Shown one piece after another: positions 17,420 to 29,828 of a stretch of 64,000 nucleotides of DNA. How positions within the stretch are numbered: the first letter of the stretch is position 1; every line of letters starts with the position of its first letter. The notes below the pieces were generated by a model. It was not told where the DNA came from. It worked only from the letters and a program-made list of their open reading frames with translations, and did no database searches. Source of the stretch: Lactobacillus sp. (lineage in GTDB: Bacteria; Bacillota; Bacilli; Lactobacillales; Lactobacillaceae); NCBI GenBank assembly GCA_022483245.1, contig JAKVNR010000001.1, positions 868,001-932,000 of the forward strand, written 5' to 3'. The translations under genes and the position numbers were made by a program.

Positions 17420-17776
17420 ATGATCAAATTTTATGGCTATAAAAGATGTTCAACTTCAAAAAAAGCAGAGAAATGGTTGACTGATCACAATGTTAAATAT
17501 GATTTTCAAGATTTAGTTGAAGATCCACCTACTAAAGCAGAATTGATCAAATGGATGACCGACCACCAAGACCTTGGATTACGCTACTTTTTCAATACCA
17601 GCGGCCAGCATTATCGTGCTTTAAAACTCAAAGACAAGGTCCAGGCAATGACCGTAGAAGAAGCTGCTGAATTGATGTCTAAAGATGGGAAATTGATCAA
17701 AAGACCACTAGTTGTCAGTGGAAATAAACTTACTTGCGGTTTTAAAGAAGATATTTTTGAAAAAACTTGGCTATAA
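17420..17776 (+). CDS. Spx/ArsC-family protein (CxxS active site)
   Basis: A 118-residue thioredoxin-like protein of the arsenate reductase/Spx family. The redox position is Cys10 in the motif CSTS, so there is one cysteine rather than the CxxC of Spx. The conserved RPL segment (KRPLVVSG) is present near residue 94. The group includes YusI/MgsR-like proteins; enzymatic arsenate reduction is unlikely from sequence alone. The gene stands alone, is preceded by AGAAAGGA, and ends in a bidirectional terminator. Confidence 0.82.
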   Translation: MIKFYGYKRCSTSKKAEKWLTDHNVKYDFQDLVEDPPTKAELIKWMTDHQDLGLRYFFNTSGQHYRALKLKDKVQAMTVEEAAELMSKDGKLIKRPLVVSGNKLTCGFKEDIFEKTWL

Positions 17777-17810
17777 AAAAAGAGCTAATGTCAACATTAG
17801 CTCCTTTTGC
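17776..17810. terminator. Bidirectional terminator between the Spx-like gene and ybjQ-like gene
   Basis: GAGCTAATG pairs with CATTAGCTC across TCAA. An A-run precedes it and CTTTTG follows. Confidence 0.8.
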
Positions 17811-17824
17811 CCTCTTAAGATATT

Positions 17825-18151
17825 TTATTCTGCTGAATTTTCAACAAATTTAACTGCTGTGCCATATGCTACGACCGATTGCATATCGCCAGCAATTGAT
17901 CCTGAATCAAAGCGCATCATTACCACCGCATCAGCACCTTTTTTCTGAGCGGCTTCTCCTAGGCGTTCATTGGCTCGATCACGCGAAGTCTGCAGCATCT
18001 TGGTATAGCCTTTAATTTCTCCACCGACCATGCTCTTAAATGAGGCACCAAAGTCACTAATCATGTTTCGAGATTGGGTAGTAACGCCAAAAACCTCGCC
18101 GATTACAGTGTAGTCTTTGCCTGGAATTCTTTCCGTCGTTGTGATAATCAT
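17825..18151 (-). CDS. YbjQ/UPF0145 family protein
   Basis: A 108-residue protein of the UPF0145 family, whose members are small oligomeric heavy-metal-binding-domain-like proteins of unknown function. Family signatures are [16 protein letters not shown] at the start, [18 protein letters not shown] in the middle and [15 protein letters not shown] near residue 72. The start has GGAGG 8 bases upstream. It is monocistronic. The 238-base stretch from here to the tRNA-Ser gene shows only the tRNA-Ser terminator. Confidence 0.88.
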   Translation of the reverse strand: MIITTTERIPGKDYTVIGEVFGVTTQSRNMISDFGASFKSMVGGEIKGYTKMLQTSRDRANERLGEAAQKKGADAVVMMRFDSGSIAGDMQSVVAYGTAVKFVENSAE

Positions 18152-18353
18152 AATTATCCTCCATGTAAATAGTGCATTTTTCTATATTTTACCTGAAATT
18201 TGTGCATTAAGGAATAAATTATCACTAAAGTTATTTATTTATCAATCTATTTCTCCCTTTATTTACATTTTATAAACTATAATTTGCCGTTAAAAATGAC
18301 CATCAATGATTTTGAATAAAAAAATAAACATTGATAAATCAGCGTTGACACAC

Positions 18354-18384
18354 AAAAACCGTTTAGCAAAATAGCTAAACGGTT
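18354..18384 (-). terminator. rRNA operon terminator after tRNA-Ser
   Basis: On the minus strand AACCGTTTAGC pairs with GCTAAACGGTT across a 6-base loop, followed by TTTTG. It closes the whole rRNA-tRNA transcription unit. Confidence 0.85.
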
Positions 18385-18390
18385 CATCAA

Positions 18391-18481
18391 CGGAGTGTGA
18401 GAGATTCGAACTCTCGATACAGGTTAAACCCCGTATACATGATTTCCAATCATGCTCCTTCAACCACTCGGACAACACTCC
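18391..18481 (-). tRNA. tRNA-Ser (anticodon GGA)
   Basis: A 91-nt class II tRNA with a long variable arm. The acceptor is GGAGTGT/ACACTCC with discriminator G. The anticodon stem CATGA/TCATG holds loop TTGGAAA. Confidence 0.93.
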
Positions 18482-18502
18482 CTGTGGCATCTTAAATGCT
18501 AG

Positions 18503-18575
18503 CTCCGGCTGTCAGACTCGAACTGACGACAACCTGATTAACAGTCAGGTGCTCTACCAACTGAGCTAAGCCGGA
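18503..18575 (-). tRNA. tRNA-Asn (anticodon GTT)
   Basis: Acceptor TCCGGCT/AGCCGGA, D-arm GCTCAGTTGGTAGAGC and anticodon loop CTGTTAA. It is part of the rRNA operon tail. Confidence 0.93.
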
Positions 18576-18590
18576 TTATTAAAAAAAGAA

Positions 18591-18712
18591 GAGCACGGCA
18601 GCTTCCTTTCCTCGCAGGCAGTTTCCCACCAACTACTTTCGGCGTTAAGAAGCTTAACTTCTGTGTTCGGCATGGGAACAGGTGTCTCCTTCTTGCTTTC
18701 GCCACCGTACTC
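18591..18712 (-). rRNA. 5S ribosomal RNA
   Basis: The central CCTGTTCCCATGCCGAACAC and AAGTTAAGCTTC signatures are present. The ends GAGTACGG and CCGTGCTC pair as helix I. Boundaries are estimated from that helix. Confidence 0.93.
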
Positions 18713-18780
18713 TTTCTTCTTTTCTTTTGAGCTTTTACACTCAAAACTGAATCCAAACGCTTTCCGCAAAAGCCCTCTTT

Positions 18781-21672
<2,892 letters not shown>

Positions 21673-21803
21673 TATTCAAGCTTTCTTTGAGATCTTCTCT
21701 CTTCTCGGTCGCTTTCGTTTCGCAATCTCTTCGATTGCTCGGCTTTTGCTTTTTCGTTTGTATTCAGTTTTCAATGTACTAGCATTGGATCTTTATGATC
21801 CAA

Positions 21804-21876
21804 TGGAGGCTAACGGGATCGAACCGATGACCTCCTGCGTGCAAAGCAGGTGCTCTCCCATCTGAGCTAAGCCCCC
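21804..21876 (-). tRNA. tRNA-Ala (anticodon TGC)
   Basis: Acceptor GGGGGCT/AGCCTCC and anticodon loop TTTGCAC between CCTGC and GCAGG. It lies in the 16S-23S spacer. Confidence 0.93.
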
Positions 21877-21906
21877 CCAATCGCTTTAGGCTCGCTTTTC
21901 AGCCTA

Positions 21907-21980
<74 letters not shown>

Positions 21981-22118
21981 AACCTTACGCTTGGTGTTCT
22001 TCTATTCAAGTGCTGAGTGCTACGGCACTCAAAACTGAACAGCCTTCTTCTCGCTTCCATGTGCTTCCGTTTGCTTTGACAGCTTCTCTTAGTATCTCTA
22101 CTCTCCACTGTCTCTGCT

Positions 22119-23689
<1,571 letters not shown>

Positions 23690-23867
23690 GTACTTTGTTT
23701 GAGTTTGTAGCTCAAAATTTATTTGCTTGCGAATTGACTTCGCTTCTTTGCTTTGGGTTATTCTATAACCCGCACATTTCTGCGTTTGAAGTCTGTTCAG
23801 TTTTCAATGTCCTAGTTTATCGTCTGAGATTAATGAACTTGTCATCATCTTGCGACGACATTTATAT

Positions 23868-23895
23868 ATATTACTCGGATCTGCATTTTTTGCAA
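23868..23895 (-). promoter_or_regulatory. Predicted rRNA operon promoter
   Basis: In the 319-base gap between the 16S gene and the reductase gene, the minus strand shows TTGCAA (23890-23895), 16 bases, then TAATAT (23868-23873). The remainder is 16S leader/processing sequence and the upstream region of the + strand reductase gene. I see no other gene in this gap. Confidence 0.5.
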
Positions 23896-24008
23896 GCCCT
23901 TTTTTGAATTTATTTAAAAATAAGTCGAAATTTTCTTGTCATGGACCAAAAATACCCCATTTCATGGTAAAGTTAACGCGCAAGCAAAGAGAGGGAATTA
24001 ACCTTATT

Positions 24009-24968
24009 ATGGAAACTTTTGATTTAATTATTGTAGGTGGCGGGCCTGTGGGTCTATTTACTGGTTACTTTGCTGGCCTACACGGCCTAAAAACAATTAT
24101 CTTAGAAGCTTTAGCTGATTACGGCGGTCAACCGCAAATGCTTTATCCAGCTAAAACAATTCAAGATATTCCAGCTTATCGAAAGATTAATGGTACAGCT
24201 CTAACTAAACAGCTCCTTGCCTCGCTGGAAACGACAACAACCGTTTTACGTAAAAACTACCGTGCTACAACGTTTAATAAGTATAAAGACCTTTGGGTAA
24301 TTAACCATGAAATTGCAGCAAAAAGCATTATCATTGCTACTGGGCAAGGAGCATTCCGCCCTAAACAGCTGCCAATAAAGCTTGATGATCAAATTGCAGA
24401 CCATGTGCATTACTCTTTACCTGATCCAGCTATTTTTACTAATAAAGATGTTGCTGTTCTCGGCGGCGGCGATTCGGCCTTAGACTTTAGCTTAGAGTTA
24501 GCAAAACTTGCCCGAGTAACTTTAATTCATCGTCGTCCCGAATTTCGCGGCATGGAATCTAACGTCCAAAAGCTTAAAAAGTTAAAAAATGTTGAAATTT
24601 TAACCCCATATCTTCCCCAAGCCTTATCTTTCCACGATAATAAAATACGCTTGACCTGCAAACAAGTGGGTAGCAACAAAGAACGGCAAAAAGATTTTGA
24701 TGAAATTCTGGTAGCCTATGGCTTTAGGGCTAACAACCGTTTTTTGCGCAAATGGGAAGTTGAACTTGAAGAAGGATTGGTTGCGGTAAATTCTAAGATG
24801 CAAACTAATCTAAACGGAGTATATGCTATCGGCGATGCAGTGACATACGACGGACGAGCACCTTTAATCGGGTTAGGCTTTGGGGAAGGACAAATTGCCG
24901 TGATGCAAATTATGCGGCAAGTTTTCCCAGAAAAAATGCTGACTGTTCATTCCACAGCTTTGCAATAA
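24009..24968 (+). CDS. Ferredoxin/flavodoxin--NADP+ reductase, thioredoxin reductase-like
   Basis: A 319-residue FAD/NADPH flavoprotein of the YumC type. The FAD motif GGGPVG is near residues 11-16, the NADPH motif GGGDSALD near 160, and GDAVTYDGRAPLIGLGFGEG closes the FAD site. The redox CxxC of thioredoxin reductases is absent, which is why I call it a ferredoxin-NADP reductase. It would supply reduced flavodoxin or ferredoxin to other enzymes. The ATG at 24009 begins the family sequence METFDLIIVGGG; sequence upstream of it in the same frame is the rRNA upstream region. It is the first gene of an apparent three-gene operon. Confidence 0.93.
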   Translation: METFDLIIVGGGPVGLFTGYFAGLHGLKTIILEALADYGGQPQMLYPAKTIQDIPAYRKINGTALTKQLLASLETTTTVLRKNYRATTFNKYKDLWVINHEIAAKSIIIATGQGAFRPKQLPIKLDDQIADHVHYSLPDPAIFTNKDVAVLGGGDSALDFSLELAKLARVTLIHRRPEFRGMESNVQKLKKLKNVEILTPYLPQALSFHDNKIRLTCKQVGSNKERQKDFDEILVAYGFRANNRFLRKWEVELEEGLVAVNSKMQTNLNGVYAIGDAVTYDGRAPLIGLGFGEGQIAVMQIMRQVFPEKMLTVHSTALQ

Positions 24969-24982
24969 GGAGGAGCTTAAAA

Positions 24983-25489
24983 ATGGATACAAAAGGAAAT
25001 TATTATGACTTGGTTGTTAAGCGCTTAGCAGAACGCGGTGTTAAACTGAGCGATATTGAAGAATTGGTTTATTTCTTACAAAAAGACTATACGCATCCCT
25101 TGACCCATGAAAAAATGGAAGATGCAATCAAAAACGTTTTATCTAAGCGAGAAGTACAAAATGCTATTTTAACTGGCATTCAACTCGACGTTTTAGCCGA
25201 AGAAAAGAAATTAGATGAACCGATTCAATCAATGATGGTTAAAGATGAATCATTGTATGGGGTTGATGAAATCTTAACTTTTTCGATCATTAACTTATAC
25301 GGTTCGATCAGCTTTACCAATTACGGATATGTTGACCGGCTCAAGCCTGGCATTTTAAAGTGGCTCAACGATCCATCTACTGGTCATATTAATGTCTTCC
25401 TTGATGATTTAATCGGAGCTGTTGCCGCTTCTGCTGCTGCACGGTTAGCTCATGACAACCCTGCATTGGAACACCATACTAGCAAGTAA
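24983..25489 (+). CDS. Phosphatidylglycerophosphatase A-like protein
   Basis: A 168-residue protein of the PgpA/YutG family. Family members remove the terminal phosphate from phosphatidylglycerophosphate, or perform a related lipid phosphatase step. VDEILTFSIINLYGSISFTNYG and FLDDLIGAVAASAAARL are the conserved segments. The family's aspartates near the C-terminus are kept (LDDLIG). The soluble Firmicutes type lacks the membrane helices of E. coli PgpA. It starts 15 bases after the reductase gene with AGGAGG in the gap. Confidence 0.85.
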   Translation: MDTKGNYYDLVVKRLAERGVKLSDIEELVYFLQKDYTHPLTHEKMEDAIKNVLSKREVQNAILTGIQLDVLAEEKKLDEPIQSMMVKDESLYGVDEILTFSIINLYGSISFTNYGYVDRLKPGILKWLNDPSTGHINVFLDDLIGAVAASAAARLAHDNPALEHHTSK

Positions 25490-25504
25490 CAGAAAGGAGT
25501 TTAG

Positions 25505-26152
25505 ATGGGAATTATCGATTTCATCTTACACATCGATCACCACCTAATCGCTATTGTTAATCAGTTTGGCAACTGGACCTATTTGATTTTGTTTTTGATC
25601 GTTTTTATTGAAACCGGTTTAGTTGTCTTTCCATTTTTACCAGGTGACTCGCTAATTTTTGCGGCGACTGCAATGGCTGCCAACCCAGCTTATCAATTGC
25701 ATTTTTGGACATGTTGGCTAATTTTTGTCGCAGCAGCTATTTTGGGAGACACGATCAATTACGAAATTGGGAATTGGTCGGCTCATGCTGGACAAAAACA
25801 CACTTGGTTCAACAAACTAATTGACGAGAAAAAACGGGTTGCCGCTGAAAAATTCTTCGAACGCCATGGTGGCAAAACAATCGTCATCGGTCGATTTATC
25901 CCATTTATCAGAACTTTTGTCCCGTTTGTTTCAGGGGCCAGCAAGATGCATTACCGTACTTTCATCCTTTACAACGTGATTGGCGGCTTAGCTTGGGTCA
26001 GTTTATTTGCGGCAATTGGCTATTTCTTTGGCAATATTCCAATTGTGCAGCAACACTTCTCCTTAATTGTCATCGCTATCATCTTAGTTTCAGTCGTACC
26101 AATCATGATCGTTTGGCTGAAGAAAAAAATCACACTTAAAAAGGAGCTCTAA
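25505..26152 (+). CDS. DedA-family membrane protein
   Basis: A 215-residue polytopic protein. The DedA/VTT signature is visible in ETGLVVFPFLPGDSLIFAATAMAA near residue 38 and in GRFIPFIRTFVPFVSGASKMHYR near residue 131. DedA proteins act in lipid flipping and membrane homeostasis, including undecaprenyl phosphate recycling for some members. The gene follows the PgpA-like gene by 15 bases, consistent with a shared lipid role. The terminator hairpin begins inside its last codons. Confidence 0.92.
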   Translation: MGIIDFILHIDHHLIAIVNQFGNWTYLILFLIVFIETGLVVFPFLPGDSLIFAATAMAANPAYQLHFWTCWLIFVAAAILGDTINYEIGNWSAHAGQKHTWFNKLIDEKKRVAAEKFFERHGGKTIVIGRFIPFIRTFVPFVSGASKMHYRTFILYNVIGGLAWVSLFAAIGYFFGNIPIVQQHFSLIVIAIILVSVVPIMIVWLKKKITLKKEL

Positions 26153-26168
26153 ATGAGCTCCTTTTTTA
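26138..26168. terminator. Bidirectional terminator overlapping the dedA stop codon
   Basis: AAAAAGGAGCTC pairs with GAGCTCCTTTTTT across TAAAT. The TAA in the loop region is the stop codon of the DedA gene, so the 5' arm is coding. The convergent minus-strand gene ends at 26166. Confidence 0.88.
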
Positions 26169-26774
26169 TTTATGCTTTAACAAAAATCTCGCAAAGTACA
26201 ATTCATACACGATTGCAAAGATCGAAAAACAGGCAGAGAAGAACCCTTCTGTTAACACGTTTATAATCGGATCGGTTTGCGGATTAAACAGCCAATTGCT
26301 GTTGTGGAAAAAAATATGATGAAAAATGACAAAAAATTCATCGAAGTCAGTCAGCGCAAAGGGCAGAGCTATAAAAGGCAATAGCATAAAAATCAACGCC
26401 GTTGATTTATCCAAGGTCATAAAATGCCGCTCATGGCGCCAATGTGCATACATTGACAAGATGACGCCGATCAAAAAAATTAGAACAGCCAGCTGAAAGA
26501 GCAGTTTGCATTCATAAAAATGTTCAGCCGCCGACAGCGATGTATGAAAATTGGGCATTTTCAGCGTTGTTTGAAATGGCCAAACCAAATAAATTAACAG
26601 AATGGTGTAATTATGCATAATTTCGCCTAATGAAAGGTTAACAATTGCATCCGTCTTCTGTAATTTGATAAAAATAGCAAGTAGCGGCCAGCTGCAAATA
26701 ATAGCTCCTACAACTCCGCTTGCAATTGCCAGCAAAAAATTGTAGAGCGTTTTAACAACTACGTTATGTTTCAT
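26166..26774 (-). CDS. TIGR01906-family integral membrane protein
   Basis: A 202-residue protein with about five hydrophobic segments, resembling the TIGR01906 family of Firmicutes membrane proteins of unknown function. Conserved-looking features are IMHNYTILLIYLVWPF near residue 53 and HHIFFHNSNWLFNPQTDPIINVLTEGFF near residue 150. Its ATG overlaps the stop codon of the HAD gene in an ATGA arrangement, so translation is coupled. A GTG nine bases upstream is a weaker start. It is always found near the HAD gene in related genomes as far as I recall. Confidence 0.8.
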   Translation of the reverse strand: MKHNVVVKTLYNFLLAIASGVVGAIICSWPLLAIFIKLQKTDAIVNLSLGEIMHNYTILLIYLVWPFQTTLKMPNFHTSLSAAEHFYECKLLFQLAVLIFLIGVILSMYAHWRHERHFMTLDKSTALIFMLLPFIALPFALTDFDEFFVIFHHIFFHNSNWLFNPQTDPIINVLTEGFFSACFSIFAIVYELYFARFLLKHK

Positions 26775-27544
26775 AATGACCACTCATCCAAACTATGAAC
26801 GAGGTAAGTCGGCTGCTTTCGACCAATTAAATCTTGCTCCTGTGTAACTCCGGTTAAAACCAAAAGTGTATCCATTTGACTGTTAAATCCAGCTTTAATA
26901 TCCGTATCGTAATTATCACCAACTAGCAAACAGTTCTCTCGCTCCAAATTGTAGCGTTTTAAGGCCATATCGATAATGATCTTTTCAGGTTTTCCGATAA
27001 AAAGCGGCTTTTGTCCGCTGGCGACCGCAATCATCGCACATTGACTACCATTACCTGGATAAAAACTGTGACCAGCTGGTAAGACTACATCGGCATTAGT
27101 TCCAATAAATTTAGCCCCATTTCGAATAGCATTGGTCGCTACCATAATTTTGTGATAAGTCAGGTCCGTATCCATCCCCACAATGACATAGCGCGGTTTT
27201 TGATCATCAATATAAAAATGTGGATCTTGTGCAAAGGCACGAAAAAGCCCGGTTTGTCCAATAATATAAACCGGAATCTTATCTTGGTCAGGCTCTAAAC
27301 TACGCAAGTAGGCAACGCTGGCCAAACTTGGAGTGTAGATATGATCAACATCAGTTTTAATTCCATGACCAGCTAATTTGTCAACTACCATCTGTCGAGT
27401 CCGGGTCGTATTATTAGTTAAAAAGACATAATCACGTCCAGCTTTCTGGAGTCTTTTCACAAAACGGACACCTGCATCAATAGTTTCTCGTCCTCGATAA
27501 ACAGTCCCATCTAAATCAATCAAAAATGATTGGTATTGTTTCAT
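26771..27544 (-). CDS. HAD-superfamily phosphatase, TIGR01457/NagD-like
   Basis: A 257-residue HAD subfamily IIA hydrolase. The nucleophile motif LIDLDGTVYRG is at residues 8-18, motif II in FLTNNTTRTR, and motif III/IV in IGKPEKIIID...VGDNYDTDI. It probably dephosphorylates small sugar or nucleotide phosphates in the cytoplasm. The gene is translationally coupled on both sides (TAATG with the yutD-like gene, ATGA with the membrane protein). Confidence 0.92.
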   Translation of the reverse strand: MKQYQSFLIDLDGTVYRGRETIDAGVRFVKRLQKAGRDYVFLTNNTTRTRQMVVDKLAGHGIKTDVDHIYTPSLASVAYLRSLEPDQDKIPVYIIGQTGLFRAFAQDPHFYIDDQKPRYVIVGMDTDLTYHKIMVATNAIRNGAKFIGTNADVVLPAGHSFYPGNGSQCAMIAVASGQKPLFIGKPEKIIIDMALKRYNLERENCLLVGDNYDTDIKAGFNSQMDTLLVLTGVTQEQDLIGRKQPTYLVHSLDEWSL

Positions 27545-28041
27545 TACTTTTTTCTCCCTTGTCGACGATTTTTATTTCTGTACTGATGCGGTCGGCGGTG
27601 ACTAGTATTTGGCTGATGACGCTTCTTCCCTTTATTTTTTTGAGCGGTATTACGGCGGTTTTTAGTTTTCGGCCGAACAGCAGGAGTTAAAGCCTGCAAA
27701 ACATAATATGGGCTGCCGGGATTAACATATTCAGTCACATAATCAGCCATTGTCTGTGCGCGTTGGTCCATCCGTGCCCGCCGCTGGGGGCCATAAAAGC
27801 CTTTTAACCGCAAGTGCTCACTTGCAACATCCCCAATAATATAATCGTACTGATTTAAATAAGGATCATATTTTTGACGTAATTGGTCTAAATCTAACGC
27901 ATCCTTATAGTTGATAATAATTTTATATTTGCGGCTATTAATCTCAAGCTCGTCTTCTGCTTGCGTAACTGATGCAAGTGGATGATACAACTTGGGTTCA
28001 TTTTCTTCATTAGTTTGCTTATTTTTGACTGTTTCTGACAT
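27544..28041 (-). CDS. YutD-like (DUF1027) protein with a long basic tail
   Basis: A 165-residue protein. Residues about 35-118 match the YutD/DUF1027 family (YKIIINYKDALDLDQLRQKYDPYL, FYGPQRRARMDQRAQTMADYVTEYVNPGSPYYVLQ). The last about 45 residues are extremely rich in Lys, Arg, Asn and Gln, suggesting nucleic-acid binding or disorder. Function is unknown. I chose the ATG at 28041 because AAGGA is 8 bases upstream; the ATG at 28047 is too close. It overlaps the end of the nucleotidase gene. Confidence 0.85.
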   Translation of the reverse strand: MSETVKNKQTNEENEPKLYHPLASVTQAEDELEINSRKYKIIINYKDALDLDQLRQKYDPYLNQYDYIIGDVASEHLRLKGFYGPQRRARMDQRAQTMADYVTEYVNPGSPYYVLQALTPAVRPKTKNRRNTAQKNKGKKRHQPNTSHRRPHQYRNKNRRQGRKK

Positions 28042-29419
28042 GCACATCTTCCTTGGCTTTGATTGGGTAGCGTTTGGCTAAGTAATCAGCGACTACTTCA
28101 CGTAAAAACTTAGGAAATAAAAATTCATTTTTGCCCATAATTGCTAAAGTTGGGAAAAATGGAACTAGGACATGGTGGTCCAACACGGCTATTTGGTAAG
28201 TCTTATTAGGATCAATTTTTTGCCCGTTTACAAAAACCTGCTTAGTATTTGGATCATACTTTAATCCGCGATAATACATATCGCCAAAAATTTTTCCGCG
28301 AAAGCTCATTCCTTGTAAGTGGAATTTATGCAAAAAGTGCCGATTCTTTTCTACTTCCCGCACTAAGCGCCATAAGTCTCGACCAGACAAACTTGCTCGC
28401 ACAACATGCATGGGATGCGGCAAAGCTTTTTGCAAGTCTTTTTTAGTAATAATGCCAGCTTTAAATGGGGTCACAAATAAGCCCGAATTCAGCATAGCTA
28501 AATCTGTACCAGCAAAATCCGCCATCGCTGACAATGATGCTTGCAAGGCAGCTAACTTATCACCAGCAAATTTATCAGGTAAATCTGCTACCTTATATTG
28601 GTCTAGTTTTTGTTCGCCATCTTGTTGATAATCAGCAATTAATTCTTCATCGCCTTGTTCTTCTGGTAAATCTGCAACAGCAACCGTCCTTGGCTTGACT
28701 GCAACCAAATTGTGTTCCGAATCGACTGTTAGCGCTACATCACCAACATAACGACCCCATTTGCCAGTTTGCACTAGCCAGGTTTGGTTACATTTTTCTC
28801 CGCCGGGCAGCAAAGTATGACTATGCCCACCAACAATTAAGTCAATTTGTGGAAACTTCTTGGCCAATGACCGATCTTGTAAATAACCAATATGTGTCAA
28901 TAAAAACAACAAATCATATTGACCCTGCAACTTGTGCAATAGTTTAGGCAACAAATCTTCTGGCTTAAAAACCTGCCAATGGTTAGGCCCATAAGTCATT
29001 GGATAAGCTGCTGTAAAACCAATCACCGCAATTCGTGTCCCGGCTTTGGTAGTAAAAATTTTATATGGTTGAGCCCAATGCGGAAAGGTTCCATCTTCTT
29101 CGCGTAAATTAGCTAATAGAATCGGAAACTGAGCATGGTCAAACAAACGCTCTAACGTTTCGTGCGGGTTAGAAATACCTTCATTGTTACCAATTGTCAC
29201 GGCGCTATAATGAAAACTATTCATTAATTCGACATTGAATTGCCCCTCAGTGGCATCAGTAAATGGATGAGACCGATCCATAAAGTCGCCAGCATCAAAA
29301 GTAAAAACTTCATCAGATCCTGGATCAGCTTGTGCTTGAGTTAGGTAGCGGCCAATTTTAGGAAAGCTTTCAAAATGGGAATGCAAATCATTGGTATGCA
29401 AAATTCTGATGTGTTCCAT
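28019..29419 (-). CDS. YunD-like metallophosphatase / 5'-nucleotidase family protein
   Basis: A 466-residue protein with an N-terminal calcineurin-like metallophosphatase domain (LHTNDLHSHFE, FDAGDFMDRS, GNNEG, VGGHSHT) and a C-terminal 5'-nucleotidase domain (about residues 285-440). It has no signal peptide, so it is cytoplasmic, unlike the secreted nucleotidases. It probably hydrolyses nucleotides or UDP-sugars. It leads a tight minus-strand operon of four coupled genes. Confidence 0.9.
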   Translation of the reverse strand: MEHIRILHTNDLHSHFESFPKIGRYLTQAQADPGSDEVFTFDAGDFMDRSHPFTDATEGQFNVELMNSFHYSAVTIGNNEGISNPHETLERLFDHAQFPILLANLREEDGTFPHWAQPYKIFTTKAGTRIAVIGFTAAYPMTYGPNHWQVFKPEDLLPKLLHKLQGQYDLLFLLTHIGYLQDRSLAKKFPQIDLIVGGHSHTLLPGGEKCNQTWLVQTGKWGRYVGDVALTVDSEHNLVAVKPRTVAVADLPEEQGDEELIADYQQDGEQKLDQYKVADLPDKFAGDKLAALQASLSAMADFAGTDLAMLNSGLFVTPFKAGIITKKDLQKALPHPMHVVRASLSGRDLWRLVREVEKNRHFLHKFHLQGMSFRGKIFGDMYYRGLKYDPNTKQVFVNGQKIDPNKTYQIAVLDHHVLVPFFPTLAIMGKNEFLFPKFLREVVADYLAKRYPIKAKEDVHVRNSQK

Positions 29420-29430
29420 TTGGCACCCTC

Positions 29431-29748
29431 CTAGCCAATCCGATTAGCCTTCAAAACAGCATCAAAGGCATCCTTAACCTTGCCTTTTGGCTTCTCCCAT
29501 TCTGTCCATTCAGTTAAGTTAGTAAGTGTTGGCAAATCATAAGTTTCATTAACGTATTTTTCATAAGTTTCTAGTGCTTTCGTTCGAGCAATATTTAATT
29601 GTAAAATACGCACGCCCTTAATATAACCGCGGTCTGCTGCTAATTCCGCGATGCCATTTTGATCAACATTAGAAATTTCATAGTATTTCGAACCATCATT
29701 ACGTTCAACCACTTCAATTAAATCCAAGCGAGCATAGTCTTTGCCCAT
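29431..29748 (-). CDS. Conserved hypothetical protein, 105 residues
   Basis: I do not recognise a named family. The protein is soluble and acidic in the C-terminal half, with no signal peptide or membrane segment. The N-terminal half (LIEVVERNDGSKYYEISNVD, then GYIKGVRILQL) could form a small beta-rich domain. The C-terminus WTEWEKPKGKVKDAFDAVLKANRIG looks helical. The start has AGGGATAAAG upstream. It is 11 bases upstream of the nucleotidase gene and so likely the first gene of that operon. Confidence 0.7.
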   Translation of the reverse strand: MGKDYARLDLIEVVERNDGSKYYEISNVDQNGIAELAADRGYIKGVRILQLNIARTKALETYEKYVNETYDLPTLTNLTEWTEWEKPKGKVKDAFDAVLKANRIG

Positions 29749-29828
29749 CTTTATCCCTCACAATGTGCTTACATAGCCAAATCAACGTTTCCATGATATT
29801 CTAGTAGCGAAATAAAAGAGGAAACAAA

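Noticed and set aside
17420..17776. Arsenate resistance gene arsC
   Set aside because: The active site is CxxS without arsenate-reductase context; no arsB or arsR is nearby. The broader Spx/ArsC family call is safer.
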